Shown here piece after piece: positions 31,877 through 42,551 of a DNA stretch of 61,313 nt. This stretch comes from Dichomitus squalens LYAD-421 SS1. Lineage: Eukaryota > Basidiomycota > Agaricomycetes > Polyporales > Polyporaceae. Made by a program: the position numbers and the translations under genes. The notes beneath the pieces are model-generated. The model was not told the origin of the DNA and did not search any database. It saw only the letters and a program-made list of their open reading frames with translations. Positions within the stretch are counted from its first letter, which is position 1. Each line of letters starts with the position of its first letter. The DNA lies in assembly GCF_000275845.1 (NCBI RefSeq), contig NW_006766900.1:12553-73865 (forward strand). The letters are read 5' to 3'.

Positions 31877-33672
31877 ATGGCTCGGATGACGGTCCCCTCC
31901 TTCCTCCTGACCAGACGAGCACTCCATTGCTTCTACAGACTTCGGCCTCCGCTCTCTCTAGCTGTCCATCGGGACTCTACCAGGACGCCGCTACCAAGTT
32001 GTTCGCGCACGATGACTACTGCTCCAGGACAGCCGCGGAAAGATTCGCACGGAAATAGCGGGGTCGCGCGCACTCGCACAGGAGACATCGTGGTGGAGAA
32101 ACGGAAGGAGGCAAAGTGGACGGACGCGCCCCCCGCCCATCACGCCAACAGGAGCGCGACATACTTCCGGAACCCTTGGCCATCGTTCAGGTACGTCCTC
32201 GACTTCGTACATGTACTGACAGGGCGTTCGGAGATTAACCGCGCGTAGGTTCTTGCCGCCGTCACGCTGGCTCAAGGTCAGTGTGCAAGTGCGTCCCGTG
32301 CGCAGTTCTATTCATGAGATGTCTTGTAGGCCTTCTTGGCAGCACCTTGGACCGTGCCCAAAATACCCCCCGACCTCTCCGCACAAATTCCGTCTCAGGT
32401 ACCGGATTGGGGCGCTGGCAGCGCACCTGACAGCGTCAAAGCAACGTGGCTGGGGTACGCATCGTTGTGCCCTCGCTGCCATTCATCGTGCTGATACTGG
32501 TGTTACGCGCAGCCATGCATGCTTCTTGGTCGAACTGCCGACTCCAGAGGGTGCTGTGAGAGGCCCGAGAATATTGTTCGACCCTGTACTGTCCCACCGC
32601 TGTTCGCCGTTTACATGGGCGGGTCCAGAGAGGTTGCTTCGTGAGTATAGCATCGCTGTGGCTGTGGCAGTAAGGAGCGAGACCGACGAACGTAAACCTA
32701 GCGACACCTTGCTTGGCTGAGGATTTGCCAGAGGTTGATGCAGTCGTGATCTCGGTGCGTCACTTCCCTGTCAGACAGAGATGCTGATCGCCTACTGACG
32801 TCCTCCCTACTGAACAGCACAACCACTATGATCAGTGAGTCACCATCCCACAACCCTGCGGTGCGTACTGACCGTAAAGCAGCATGGACGCAGCCACGCT
32901 CAAGACGGCCTGGGCGCGGTCCCAGCCGCACTTCTTCGCGCCGCTCGGGAACATGCCGCACTTCGCCGCCTTAGGCATACTCCCCTCGCACGTCCACCTC
33001 CTCGACTGGTGGGAAGAGGCCGCTGTCTCTGTCACCTTCCCTACAAATCCCTCCTCCCTACCTCCTCAACAGCGGGAGAAGAGCGCGGGGGTGCACGCGT
33101 CCTTCGTCCTCACCTGCACGCCCGCCCAACACACCGCGGGCCGGACCGCGTTCGACCGCTGGCACACACTCTGGGCGTCCTGGGCCGTCTCCGAGGATCC
33201 CCTTACTCCTCTCGAAGGGCGGGAGCCGAAACAGGTGTACTTCGCGGGTGACACGGGCTACCGCACGGTCCTCGTCGGGGAAGACGAAGGGGAGGTACCG
33301 CGCTGCCCTGCGTTCAAAGAGATCGGCGAGAAGTTTGGGGGGTTCGACCTGGCGCTGTTGCCGATCGGGGCGTATGCGCCCCGGGATATGTGGAGTGGCC
33401 TGCACGCGAGCCCCGGGGACGCGGTGCTGATGTTCAAGGACGTGAGGGCGAGGAGGGGAGTGGGAATGCATTGGGGGTGCGTCCTCAATTTGTTTGAGGT
33501 CTGATTGTTGGAGTGTGGGGGGTCAACTGATGTGGGATGGCGCAGGACATGGACTTTGACAAGTGAGCCGATCATGGAGCCTCCGGAGTTGTTGAAGGCG
33601 TCCGTTGCGGAAGCGGGATTGGCACCTAATGCGCTCACGGTGTGCGCGTTAGGGGAGACGACTGTCGTATAG
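31877..33672 (+). CDS. FMP30: NAPE-PLD-type metallo-beta-lactamase-fold phospholipase
   Basis: Eight exons, 31877-32190, 32249-32276, 32330-32454, 32513-32640, 32702-32754, 32818-32834, 32883-33476 and 33546-33672, all in phase, give 461 aa. Key residues: WLGHACFLVEL (start of the fold), FDPVLSHRCSPF, DAVVIS|HNHYDH|MD (the HxHxDH zinc motif), QHTAGR (third metal His), YFAGDTGY (bridging Asp) and HWGTWTLTSEP near the end. This is the pattern of N-acyl-phosphatidylethanolamine phospholipase D, which releases N-acylethanolamines. Yeast Fmp30 is the inner-membrane relative. The basic, hydrophobic N-terminus (MARMTVPSFLLTRRALHCFY) fits mitochondrial targeting, but translation could instead start at a later ATG (32012). 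The zinc motif is encoded by a 17-nt exon. Confidence 0.9.
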
Positions 33673-34422
33673 GTATGTCCACGTCTCGGTCTCAAGGTCT
33701 GACAAATTACGTGCTGACGCTCCGTTCAGAATAACCCTTTAGTTTCCTACATTATAATACAGTATTCTTCCCGGGATGCGTCGCGTTCTTCGATGTGATA
33801 ATGATGCTGGAAAGTGTTCCAGGGCATTAATTGGCTGTGCATAGTCGGTGGTATGACCTCTCCTGCTGTGATGTTCCGTTGGAGCTCAAGCCCTCTGGTC
33901 CCAAGCCTCAAGGCCGTATCGACACTGTAGAAGGTGGGCTTTCCCTCAGGTGTTGTCTGCTAACGGTTCATGACGACGTCGAATAAGGCGCTGGATGCTG
34001 CCAGGAATTCTTGAGAGGCCTCGATCTTTACTCACTTCCGCAAGCTCTGTGTTTTCCCGAGTTGGTACTCCATATCCTCAGAAGCCGCGGGGCTATCTTT
34101 TCCATCTCAATGTCGTTAGACGCACCTAGGCAAACGGTAGAACACCGGAGGTAGTCACGCACTACCCCGCGCTGCTTCACTTCTCCGATAACCTTTCAAA
34201 TTGCTCACGAGGTACCACCAGGGAAGCGTTCCGCCATCCGGGCTATGGTTCCTGAACCCCGCGATTCCGATATTCAGCCGGGTGCTCGCTCCGAGGGAGC
34301 GCAACTTAATCCGAGCAAATTCCAGACCCTGTATATCACTGCAAGAGAAGTGGCTATCGACGCCACCCAAGGGCTCCGTAACCTGGACAAAGTTGTAGAC
34401 TTAGGCTCCGGCTTCAGCGACG
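33673..34422. other. Intergenic region upstream of the CE16 esterase
   Basis: No gene recognised; short ORFs only. It should contain the esterase promoter, but no clear TATA box or carbon-repression site was identified by eye. Confidence 0.4.
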
Positions 34423-36108
34423 ATGTTCTCAAAGATCGGGCTTGCAGCGTTGGCGTCGGTCGTGTTTGTGCGCTGCGTGGCGGCTCAGCAGCCGGTCTGG
34501 GCCCAGTGTAAGCCATTTCTCTCGAAGATGGTACGACGTGTGTCCAAGGCTCACCTGCTATTGTAGGCGGCGGAATTGGCTGGAGCGGGGCAACGACTTG
34601 TGTCTCGGGGTATGCACATTCTTTCAGGCAGACATAAGCAATGGCTTCAGCTTTGCTCACGCTGCACCCTGTGGACAGTTCTGTCTGCACGGAGCTGAAT
34701 GACTGTGAGTGGTGGCACAATGTATGTCGGATTGACAGACTCAGAGCGGTCTCATGCGCAGACTACAGTCAATGCATACCTGGTTCTGCATCTAGCGCCC
34801 CCGCCCCGACGAGCACGTCCTCGACCTTGACCGCACCTACGAGCGTGCCGAGCGGCGTCGGCAAGGCGAACTTCTGGTTCAGCTTGTGAGCATTCGCATT
34901 CCCGCAGTCTTGTAGCAATGTCATTGAACATGCTCAAACAAAGCGGAGACTCTTACACTCAAACCGGGTTCACGACCACGGGAGCCATTCCCGCACCAGG
35001 AAATCCGCTCGGCAATCCGCCTTACCCGGGCTACACAGCTGTCGGGGGCACGAACTGGATCGACGTAGACACGACGGTGTACAACAAGTCACTCGTGCTC
35101 ACTTACAACTACGCGTACGGGGGCGCGACGATCAACGCGTCGCTCGTTACGCCGTACGAGCCGACAGTGCTGTCGCTGATCGACCAGGTGAATGAGTTCA
35201 TGGGCCAGGTGGCGAATAAGCCTGCAAGCGCACCATGGACGAGCGAGAACGCGCTGTTCTCGGTGTGGATTGGGATAAACGATATTGGGAACAGCTATTA
35301 CGAGTCTGGGGACCGAGACGCGTGAGTTGGCCGAGGCAGCTGCACGGATTACAAAGGCAAGAGAGGTTGATTACTTCGCTGGGCAGGTTCTCCGACACGC
35401 TGTTAGATTCGTACTTCGGCCAGGTCCAGGAACTCGTAGGTGTTCTTCGACTGTCGCCTTGATTGCATTGACCAATGACTGATACGACGTCCTTCTTGCA
35501 GTAGTACGCACATACCTCGCTTGGGTCCTTTTTCGTGGACTAATGTGCTTCTCGCAGCAACGTCGGCGCGAGGAACTTCCTCTTCATCAACGTTCCGCCT
35601 ATCGACCGGTCCCCACTGGTCAGTAGAGCTCCAATCGAAGTCAAGCTGGCGTTCAAATGCTCACCGTCCTTCGCAAACCGTGTAGATGCTTGCCCAAAGC
35701 GCTGACGCACAGGCCCTAGAAAAGACCGTCATTGCTGGTTTCAACTCGAAGCTCGCCGCTAGGGCGCAATCGTTCGCTGCTGCGAACTCGGGCGTATGTA
35801 TCCTGAGCCATGCATTCCCGAGAAATATTTGCTGAGGCTCCCTTGCAGGTTACAACATGGCTCTGGGACTCCAACACCGCGTTCACCACTGTTCTTGACA
35901 ACCCGACCGCATACGGATTCGACGACGCCGTATCGTATGGAGGCACCAACGACTTCTGGGGCAACAATTACCACTCATCGAGTATGTCATAAATACCAAC
36001 CTTCACACCGGCGTGTCATTTGACCATTTCTCGTCGTGCTGTCTAGGTGCTGCCCAGACACTTTGGGGACAAGGTGTCGCTGCCGTGCTGAATGATACCG
36101 TCTGGTGA
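34423..36108 (+). CDS. Secreted CBM1-CE16 acetyl esterase (SGNH fold)
   Basis: Eleven coding exons: 34423-34507, 34567-34609, 34679-34704, 34762-34885, 34944-35321, 35387-35435, 35502-35503, 35558-35618, 35686-35793, 35849-35981 and 36047-36108, giving 356 aa. The signal peptide is MFSKIGLAALASVVFVRCVAA. The CBM1 (QPVWAQCGGIGWSG...TCVSG...CTELNDYYSQC) occupies about residues 22-57, followed by a Ser/Thr/Pro linker. The SGNH domain has FGDSYT (nucleophile Ser, block I), NYAYGGATIN, WIGINDIGNSY (block III), ELYNVGARNFLFINVPPIDRSP and a C-terminal WGNNYH carrying the likely catalytic His. CE16 enzymes remove acetyl groups from the non-reducing end of xylo-oligosaccharides; CBM1 binds cellulose. 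The 2-nt exon 7 is needed to make LYNVGAR, the family form, from two normal-sized introns. Confidence 0.9.
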
Positions 36109-36450
36109 GAGGGATGTGAAGATTCTGAGTAGGATGAGAGATGGTTTGCGAACCTGTTTCTGAAGTTGGTGACAGTGTCTTCAGTTACTCGGCTCCACGA
36201 AATCGTACTTGTAAATCGCTTGCACCGTTATCTCCTGTTCGATGAATAGTACCTATTCATAGCGAGCCTTATACGATACGGGGGCTGCTACTGCAGTGCA
36301 AGAGCTCTGATACAAAAATTCGAAACCTCAAAGACTGAGAATCAAGCTTTGGGGGCACTGGTAGTACTGTAGTTGAAATATGTCGCAGATCATGGAGTTT
36401 CGACAAGTCCATAAGAGGCAATACAGACGCCAAAAAATGTCGCAGGAAGT
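36109..36450. other. Short intergenic region
   Basis: It contains the 3' flank of the esterase gene and the promoter of TIM50. No gene is seen. Confidence 0.4.
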
Positions 36451-38421
36451 ATGCAAAAGCGCCTGCACAACTCACTTCTCCCGGTCACCTCCTCCGTCCA
36501 AAAGATGCTCCAGGCTGCATTCAGATTACCGGTGGCACGCAGCTTTGCCAGCCAGTCTGTGCGCACGTTGGCGTCGAAGAGTACGCCCAAGAACGTCAAC
36601 AGGCCACTGCCAACGAAACCCGCTCCGCCGCCGCCTCCCCCGTCAGGAGCGAAACTCACGAACCAAGCGGACGCCCCGAAACCCATCCCTAGTTCCTCTG
36701 TTGTCCCTAGTCTTGACTTTGACCCAGAGGGCCCTGAATCGGGAGATGCCAACCGCGAGCGTACGGGTGCCAAGTCGTCCAAGGACTCGCTGTCGAGTAT
36801 CGAGCGGAGACGACAGTTCATGGGCCGCGTCTCGCTTGCGATGCTGTTAGCCGGTGCTGGTGCAGTGACATGGATTGCCGGGAGGCCATGGGAGGAGGAT
36901 GAGTTGAAGGCGAAGAAGCTGGTGCGTCCCGAACCCTCCTAAAGCGTATGACGCATACTAATGCTCCACGTCCGACTATAGTCACCGGAGGAGGCGGCCA
37001 AATCCACACGATGGGAGCGCACGAAAGCACGGTTCACTGGCATCTTTGACGTGCGTCGAGGTTGATTTCTCCTGCTCTTGCTACAGTCGGGTTTGTGCTT
37101 TCGAGACTCGATCCCGTGAGAGCTCTAGCATTTAACCGTGATCAACATGGGGTCTGACCCAGCTGGGCACATGTCCCCACTGGTGGTCGTAACTACTATT
37201 GACGTTGCTTTACTACAGACCTTCACGGAGCCATTGTGGCCGGAGCTGCTCCCTCCACCCCTGCAGGGCGAGATGTACAGACCATACACTCTGCTAGTTT
37301 CGGTAGACGACCTGCTCGTCACTTCGACATGGGATGTGCGTACTCCCTCGACGGAATGCTCATGTGAAACTGAAGCGCATTCTCTCAGCGTCAACACGGG
37401 TGGAGGACAGCAAAGCGTCCTGGAGTCGACTATTTCCTTGCGTACATGTCCCAGTTCTACGAGATCGTGGTGTTCACGACTCAGTACCATTACGTGCGTT
37501 GCGTCTTGCTATGTACTGTGCGTGTACCTCCTCAACCGTTGATTGTGTTCGCAGACTGCCATGCCGATCCTCGACAAGCTGGACCCCTACCAGTTCTACA
37601 TTATCCACCGCCTATTCCGCGACGCGTGTCGGTCAGAGAACGGTCAGCCAGTGAAAGATTTGTCGTACCTCAATCGCGATCTGTCGAAGGTCATCCTGCT
37701 CGACACCCATCCAGAGCACGTGAAGCCCAACCCCGAAAACGCCATCATCTTACCGAAATGGACGGGCGACGCGAAGGATCGCGGGCTGGTTGCCATGATT
37801 CCCTTCCTCGAGTGTACGTTCGCGCCATCACCTTCTACCCGAGTCTTAGCCGCTGCGACTCGGTCTGCTTACGCTTCTGCGCCATGATAGCTATCGCTAT
37901 CTTCAGAACGCCTGACGTGCGACCGGTCCTCAAGGCGTACGAGGGGAAGAACATCCCGATCGAGTACGCGAAAAAGGAGGCGGAGATGAAGCGCAAGCAT
38001 CTGGAGGAGTACGAGCACAGCCGGAAGGGCCTGTCGCGCGGCGGCTTCACGTTCGGTGCGCTGTTCGGCGGATCTGAGCAGGTATGTCTCAATCACGTCT
38101 ACAGTCCGTGAGCGCGTTTCGCATTGGCTCTAACGCGTCTCTCTCTCCTAGCCGTCGGCCGCGTCCCATGCTCCCTTGACGTACCTAGAACAGAAGCGTC
38201 TGGAAGCGCAGCGACGGTACCTCGAGGAGCAAGAGTACCTGAAGCAGAACAAGGAAACTCTGGACAAGATGATCAAAGAGCAGGAGGAGGCGCTGCAGCG
38301 GGAAATGCCTAGCACGTTCTGGGGCGCTACGCAGGCAATCCTGTCGGGCGGCCCTCCCCCTGCTCCCCCTCCCGGCCAGCAGCAGCAGCAACCTGCGCAG
38401 TTATCAGTGGAGGCGAAGTAG
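36451..38421 (+). CDS. TIM50: Mitochondrial import receptor subunit Tim50
   Basis: Seven exons, 36451-36921, 36982-37050, 37219-37335, 37389-37493, 37555-37813, 37891-38081 and 38152-38421, all in phase, give 493 aa. A basic amphipathic presequence ([12 protein letters not shown]...[12 protein letters not shown]) is followed by a Pro-rich stretch, one inner-membrane segment (about residues 128-145, [14 protein letters not shown]), then the FCP1-like domain with [68 protein letters not shown] and NAIILPKW. Catalytic phosphatase Asp residues are only partly kept, as in Tim50 generally. The C-terminus has a charged coiled-coil-like helix and PQ-rich end. Tim50 binds presequences in the intermembrane space and hands them to the TIM23 channel. 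Confidence 0.96.
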
Positions 38422-38674
38422 ACGGATCATCCATCACAGCGCGAGTTGTGCTGTTGCCCTTGTATACTCGCTGCCCCATGTTACCCTACATCCATCACAC
38501 CGCTCTGCCCCTATCGACCTACGGTAATACATCTAATCTCTAGACCGAGAATTCGCGTCGACACACGGGGCTTGTTGTTCCTAAGACCACAGTACCCCCT
38601 CCAGATGTCTGCTGTGTTATGAGATGCCGGCGGCGATGTTGCTTCATGCGTCGGTCTCAACAAGCGTGCAGATA

Positions 38675-39250
38675 TCAGTCGATATAATGATCAATGCCGA
38701 GACGACGCACCTGCGACGACTCAATAATCATAATGGCATGGACAATGGCGGCAGGAGTAACACCTGCATGGGCAGCCCATGACTTAATCAAGGAATAGGA
38801 TGGGTCCGGGTGGGAGGCCAGCCAGCCCCTGACATCCTCTGCAAGTGAAGAGGTGTCTTTAATGAGGAGGATAAGACATGAAGTAAGGTGACCCGGCCGC
38901 TACCAAATTACGAGATAGACTAGACGTACCAACCAACGTGTGCTTCAGCCTGGCGTCCTTCCGCGAAGGCGCATGCTCCTTGCCGGAGCACCAAGTCAAG
39001 TGCCGCTTCTTGTCGTACCAGCCCACATGTGGAATGGATTCCCGGATCTGATCCAACACCCTCATTTTGTCGTCGAAAGACGGGGCACGTTTATTGACAT
39101 CGTAGAGAGCTGCAGCATTGGGGTTCGATCGGAGAGCGTCAGCGAACGCGCGTTACGGAGGCAGTGCATTGCACTACGGAGACCGCCTCAAATGGAAGTA
39201 CCGTTTCGAAGTTGTTTTGCTTTGCCTGGCAAAACATGTCTACGGGGCAT
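38675..39250 (-). CDS. Small unknown protein, three exons
   Basis: Exons 39202-39250, 38930-39109 and 38675-38838 join in phase and give 130 aa. No family was recognised. The N-terminus is basic (MPRRHVLPGKAKQLRN), the middle has DDKMRVLDQIRESIPHVGWY and DKKRHLTWCSGKEH, and the C-terminal half contains DVRGWLASHPDP and WAAHAGVTPAAIVHAIMII. The two introns (92 and 91 nt) are somewhat long for the window but have good donor, branch and acceptor signals. It lies next to an AT-rich, TE-like stretch, so it could be a gene carried by or derived from a mobile element. Convergent with TIM50. Confidence 0.5.
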
Positions 39251-40799
39251 GTTGGATGTGGAAAATTATTGGGAGTGTAGAGATGGCACAGCAGGGGATG
39301 GGGATTTTTGAGAGCAGAAACAGCAGACTCTGGATCGTTTTATGCAAGGGGCTTAGCGCTCCCAGTGCATGACTCCAGGGCAAAATGTGGCAATTTCCTG
39401 CACAACCAGATTATCGAAGGATCATTCCGTGACATTTGATGTGCTTGAAGCGAAAAGAACACCAAGTATACAGCATAAATCTGATCAAATCCTGATTTTG
39501 ACAGAAATAAGGCTGCCTAAATGCAGAAGCTGTGGGAAAATACCCTGTCACAGAAGCCGCAGAAGAGCAACAGCCCTTGCTTGCCTTTTTTCCTAGGTCC
39601 AGAAATTTAAGTAATGTACTAGTACATTCCATAGAACATGCCTTGGAAAGAAGGGTAGTGCTGCGGGCATGCTGCAGGCTCTTTTGTACCCCATTTTGGT
39701 GCTCATAAAGTACCAGGTCCACTGGGAGCTAATCTCCAACTCCTTTGTTCGCTCCCCCTGTTAAGGTTTTGTCTGGTTCTCTGGAGAGGAGCACCAGATG
39801 AAACCCTGAAAGGCTGCCAGACAGGGATTATAGAGATGTTAGCACTCCCATCATGAGTGGACCAGCTATGGCATGCATGTGCGGGTTCAAACCCCCAACA
39901 CCGCACTGGCCCCATTCTCCCCTGCTTAGCCATCTGGTGCTGCCGAGCAACAGACTTCCTCTCGGAGATCTGCAGGTAATGGAAGACACGAACACTCAGC
40001 CTCGGAATTTGCCTACCTAGTACCCTGAACTAAATTCGGGCCGTGCCGTCGGGAGATGAGGACGCGCGGAGCGCTCCTCAATCGCTCACGGATGAGGAAT
40101 CCACGGAGAGATTACGGCATTCGGTGATGGATCTGAGCCAGCGTTTCGGAAACCGGTTTGCAGCGGCGGATCCGCGACTCGGGCAGAGTACGACGGGATA
40201 CTCGGAGCCTCCCTCCATCCCACAACTCGGCTTTCGGCTTGTTGCAGACGGTACTACAAGTCCCGGTGACATTCCGCCGAGAACAAAGCGACTCAGCGTC
40301 GCGTGAGGCTATGCCGTCCCACCCCGTTCGTAATAGTCTCGGTAAGGACCTTTGTGTCGGCATCATTCGCTGGCAATGTACGGTGAGTGAAGAACAAAGT
40401 GCCAAGGACTAATGAAAGATATCGCCCACGTCATGCAATCCAGCGTTATCCGTTTATAGCCCTCCGCGAGAATCCACGCAGCGCGCAGGTTGTACCCGGG
40501 ACGGAACGGTCGAACAGCTACAGCGTAGCTGGATGGCGGTAAAGGCCTCAGTGGATGCCCGCTTCCATCTCCAGGGCTCTGATATCCAACCCCGGCTCCG
40601 GCTCAGCTGGAGGCACAGGACGACGAGTCAATAGGCAGGCAAACACAATGATTGAAGACATTCGAGATGAGTACAAGAGATTATCACGCCAGTCAGGTGG
40701 CGGAGCAGGTGGGACAGGTTGTTGAGAACCAGGTCCGGCTTCTAAGTATAGACACTGTAGGCTACGCGAACCCTACGACCACGCCACGCCGCGCGCGCT
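39251..40799. other. Intergenic region with AT-rich TE-like block
   Basis: From about 39240 to 39720 the sequence is visibly richer in A/T and poly-A or poly-T runs than its neighbours, and short ORFs there lack domain likeness. A tRNA-like promoter lies at about 39839-39894. From 40020 the composition returns to GC-rich. A possible 87-codon ORF at 40043-40306 (+) has no recognised family. Confidence 0.45.
39839..39894 (+). repeat. Possible tRNA-derived SINE promoter
   Basis: TAGCACTCC... (weak box A) starts at 39839 and GGTTCAAACCC (good box B, 39884-39894) follows 45 nt later, close to tRNA spacing. It may be the head of a SINE within about 39730-39990; box A is poor and no tail or target duplication was identified. 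Confidence 0.3.
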
Positions 40800-42551
40800 T
40801 CACCAGATGCGAGTCTCCAAGAGAAGATCCGAGCTGCCCTCCAGGCCGATGCACGCCTTGAGGAACGTCTCGAGCGCGTTGCGCTGGCGGTTGAGCGAGT
40901 TCACGACGTCCGTGCCGGGCTTCACCAGCGGCGCCTTCAGCATGTACGACAGGAGAGAGAGGATCGGGTACAACGGCTTGAAGTCCTTGCCCGCGCTCGC
41001 GTCGCGGTACTTGACGCGCGTGAGCAGCTCCGTGAGAATCGTGAGGTCGAGGATGAGAGGCGTCGCCAACAGCGAGTCCTCACACTCGTTGAAGATGTTG
41101 ATCGTCGACCGCCCTCCGCAGAAGATCTCCGAGTAGTACTCGTCGATCGCCCGCTTCGAGTCGCCCACCGCTGGCACGTACTTGATGACCACGATGTGGT
41201 CTGGGTGCTCGCCCTTTGCCTCCTTAGAGCCCGCGGGCGCCCCTACCGCGGAGGGCTTGAACAGGAGGGCGTTCGCGCTGACCATATCGTCGACGACGGA
41301 GGACTTGGAGATCTCCTTGGACTTGAATTGCGGCTCCGCGGAGAGGTTGTGGCCGTCGTTGTTCCCGAGGTGGTTGTACGACGCGATCGAGAGCGGCTTA
41401 ATGCCCGCGTTGACCAGGAACTCGGCGAAGACGGACTTGAGCTTCGTCTGGCCCGACTTGAGGTCGTCGCCGCCGATGAAGGACTGGAGACGCTCCGCGA
41501 GCTCGATCACACCAGGGACGAAGGTGTTCTGCGGCGCGCCGTTGACGAAAGGCTCGCCCTCGAGGATCGCCGCGACCGCGAAGAGGGTCGAGGGGGACAC
41601 CTCCGAATGCGAAGCCTTGATCGCGTTCAGCAAGTTGTCCGCGGTGTCATTCACACCAGGGATGATGTCGCTGTAGCGCTCCGTGTTGGCCGTCCAGAAC
41701 ACGACGACGCGGTCTAGGCCGTGCGTCTCCTTGAACTTCCGGATGTCCGCGCGGAGGTGCTCGAGGTGCGCCTGCTTGTCGGTGCCGGGCACGACGTTGT
41801 CCGCACGCGCTTCCTGGTTCGCGGCGATGAAGTCGGGGTAGTAGATGGACGGGAGAGGGGAGCCTAGCGCGGCCATGTGCGGCATCACCTGGCGTTGGAG
41901 GTCCCAGTCGAGGACCTGCGCGCGCTTCATGGCCTCGTCCAAGCGTGCGCCCGAGATGTCCCATCCGCCCAGGACGAGGTCGTTGGGGTGCACCATGGGC
42001 AGGACGTCGGAGATTGGAACGTAGACATCCTTGCCGGTGGAAGGGTCGGCGCCGAGGCGGACGGTGGACGCGCGGAGGAGGGAACCGATGTAGTTCGGCT
42101 GCTGGACGCCGGACTTGGTGCGCCAGACGATATTGTGACGGTTGGCGAGGATCGTCGCGGACAACGTCGAGCCGTTGTTACCGCCCCAGCCGACCATCAT
42201 GAGACTGGAAACATGAATGGAGATCCCGTCAGTAAATTGGACATTTACAAGGCCACGAGTGTATGACAGGGGGAGCACGGGACGAAACGAACGAACGAGT
42301 ACTCACCCAGTCTTAGCGACCTTTCTGGCCGTCTGGAATTCGTATGGCTTGGCGGTGGGGGTGACGATGTACTGGCCTTCGACGATGGTGACATCGGCGC
42401 CGCGGTTGGTGAATTTGGAGATGATGTGGTCGTTCGTATACGAGGTGTGCTCGGACTGGACGACGATGGGGCTCGCCCGACGAACGGCGGTGGGGTGGAC
42501 AGGGAGAACGGACTCCAACTGGGACTCAGGAGTGTTCGCGCCTGAAGACAT
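40800..42551 (-). CDS. INO1: Inositol-3-phosphate synthase
   Basis: Exons 42307-42551 and 40800-42204 give 549 aa, full length for the family. VGWGGNNGSTL is the NAD-binding loop. Conserved stretches include VLGGWDISGARL, VFWTANTERY, SYNHLGNNDGHNLS, KSSVVDDMV, HIVVIKYVPAVGDSKRA and EYYSEIFCGGRSTINIFNECEDSLLA. The enzyme converts glucose 6-phosphate to 1D-myo-inositol 3-phosphate through an NAD-linked oxidation, aldol closure and reduction. It is the committed step of inositol synthesis for phosphatidylinositol and signalling. It is cytosolic and usually a tetramer. The one intron (42205-42306, 102 nt) falls just before the NAD loop. A TATA-like CCATATAAGAG on the minus strand lies about 190 bp upstream. 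Confidence 0.98.

Noticed and set aside
40043..40306. 87-codon plus-strand ORF as a gene
   Set aside because: It is GC-rich and polar but without homology that I recognise and with no supporting exon; kept only as a note.
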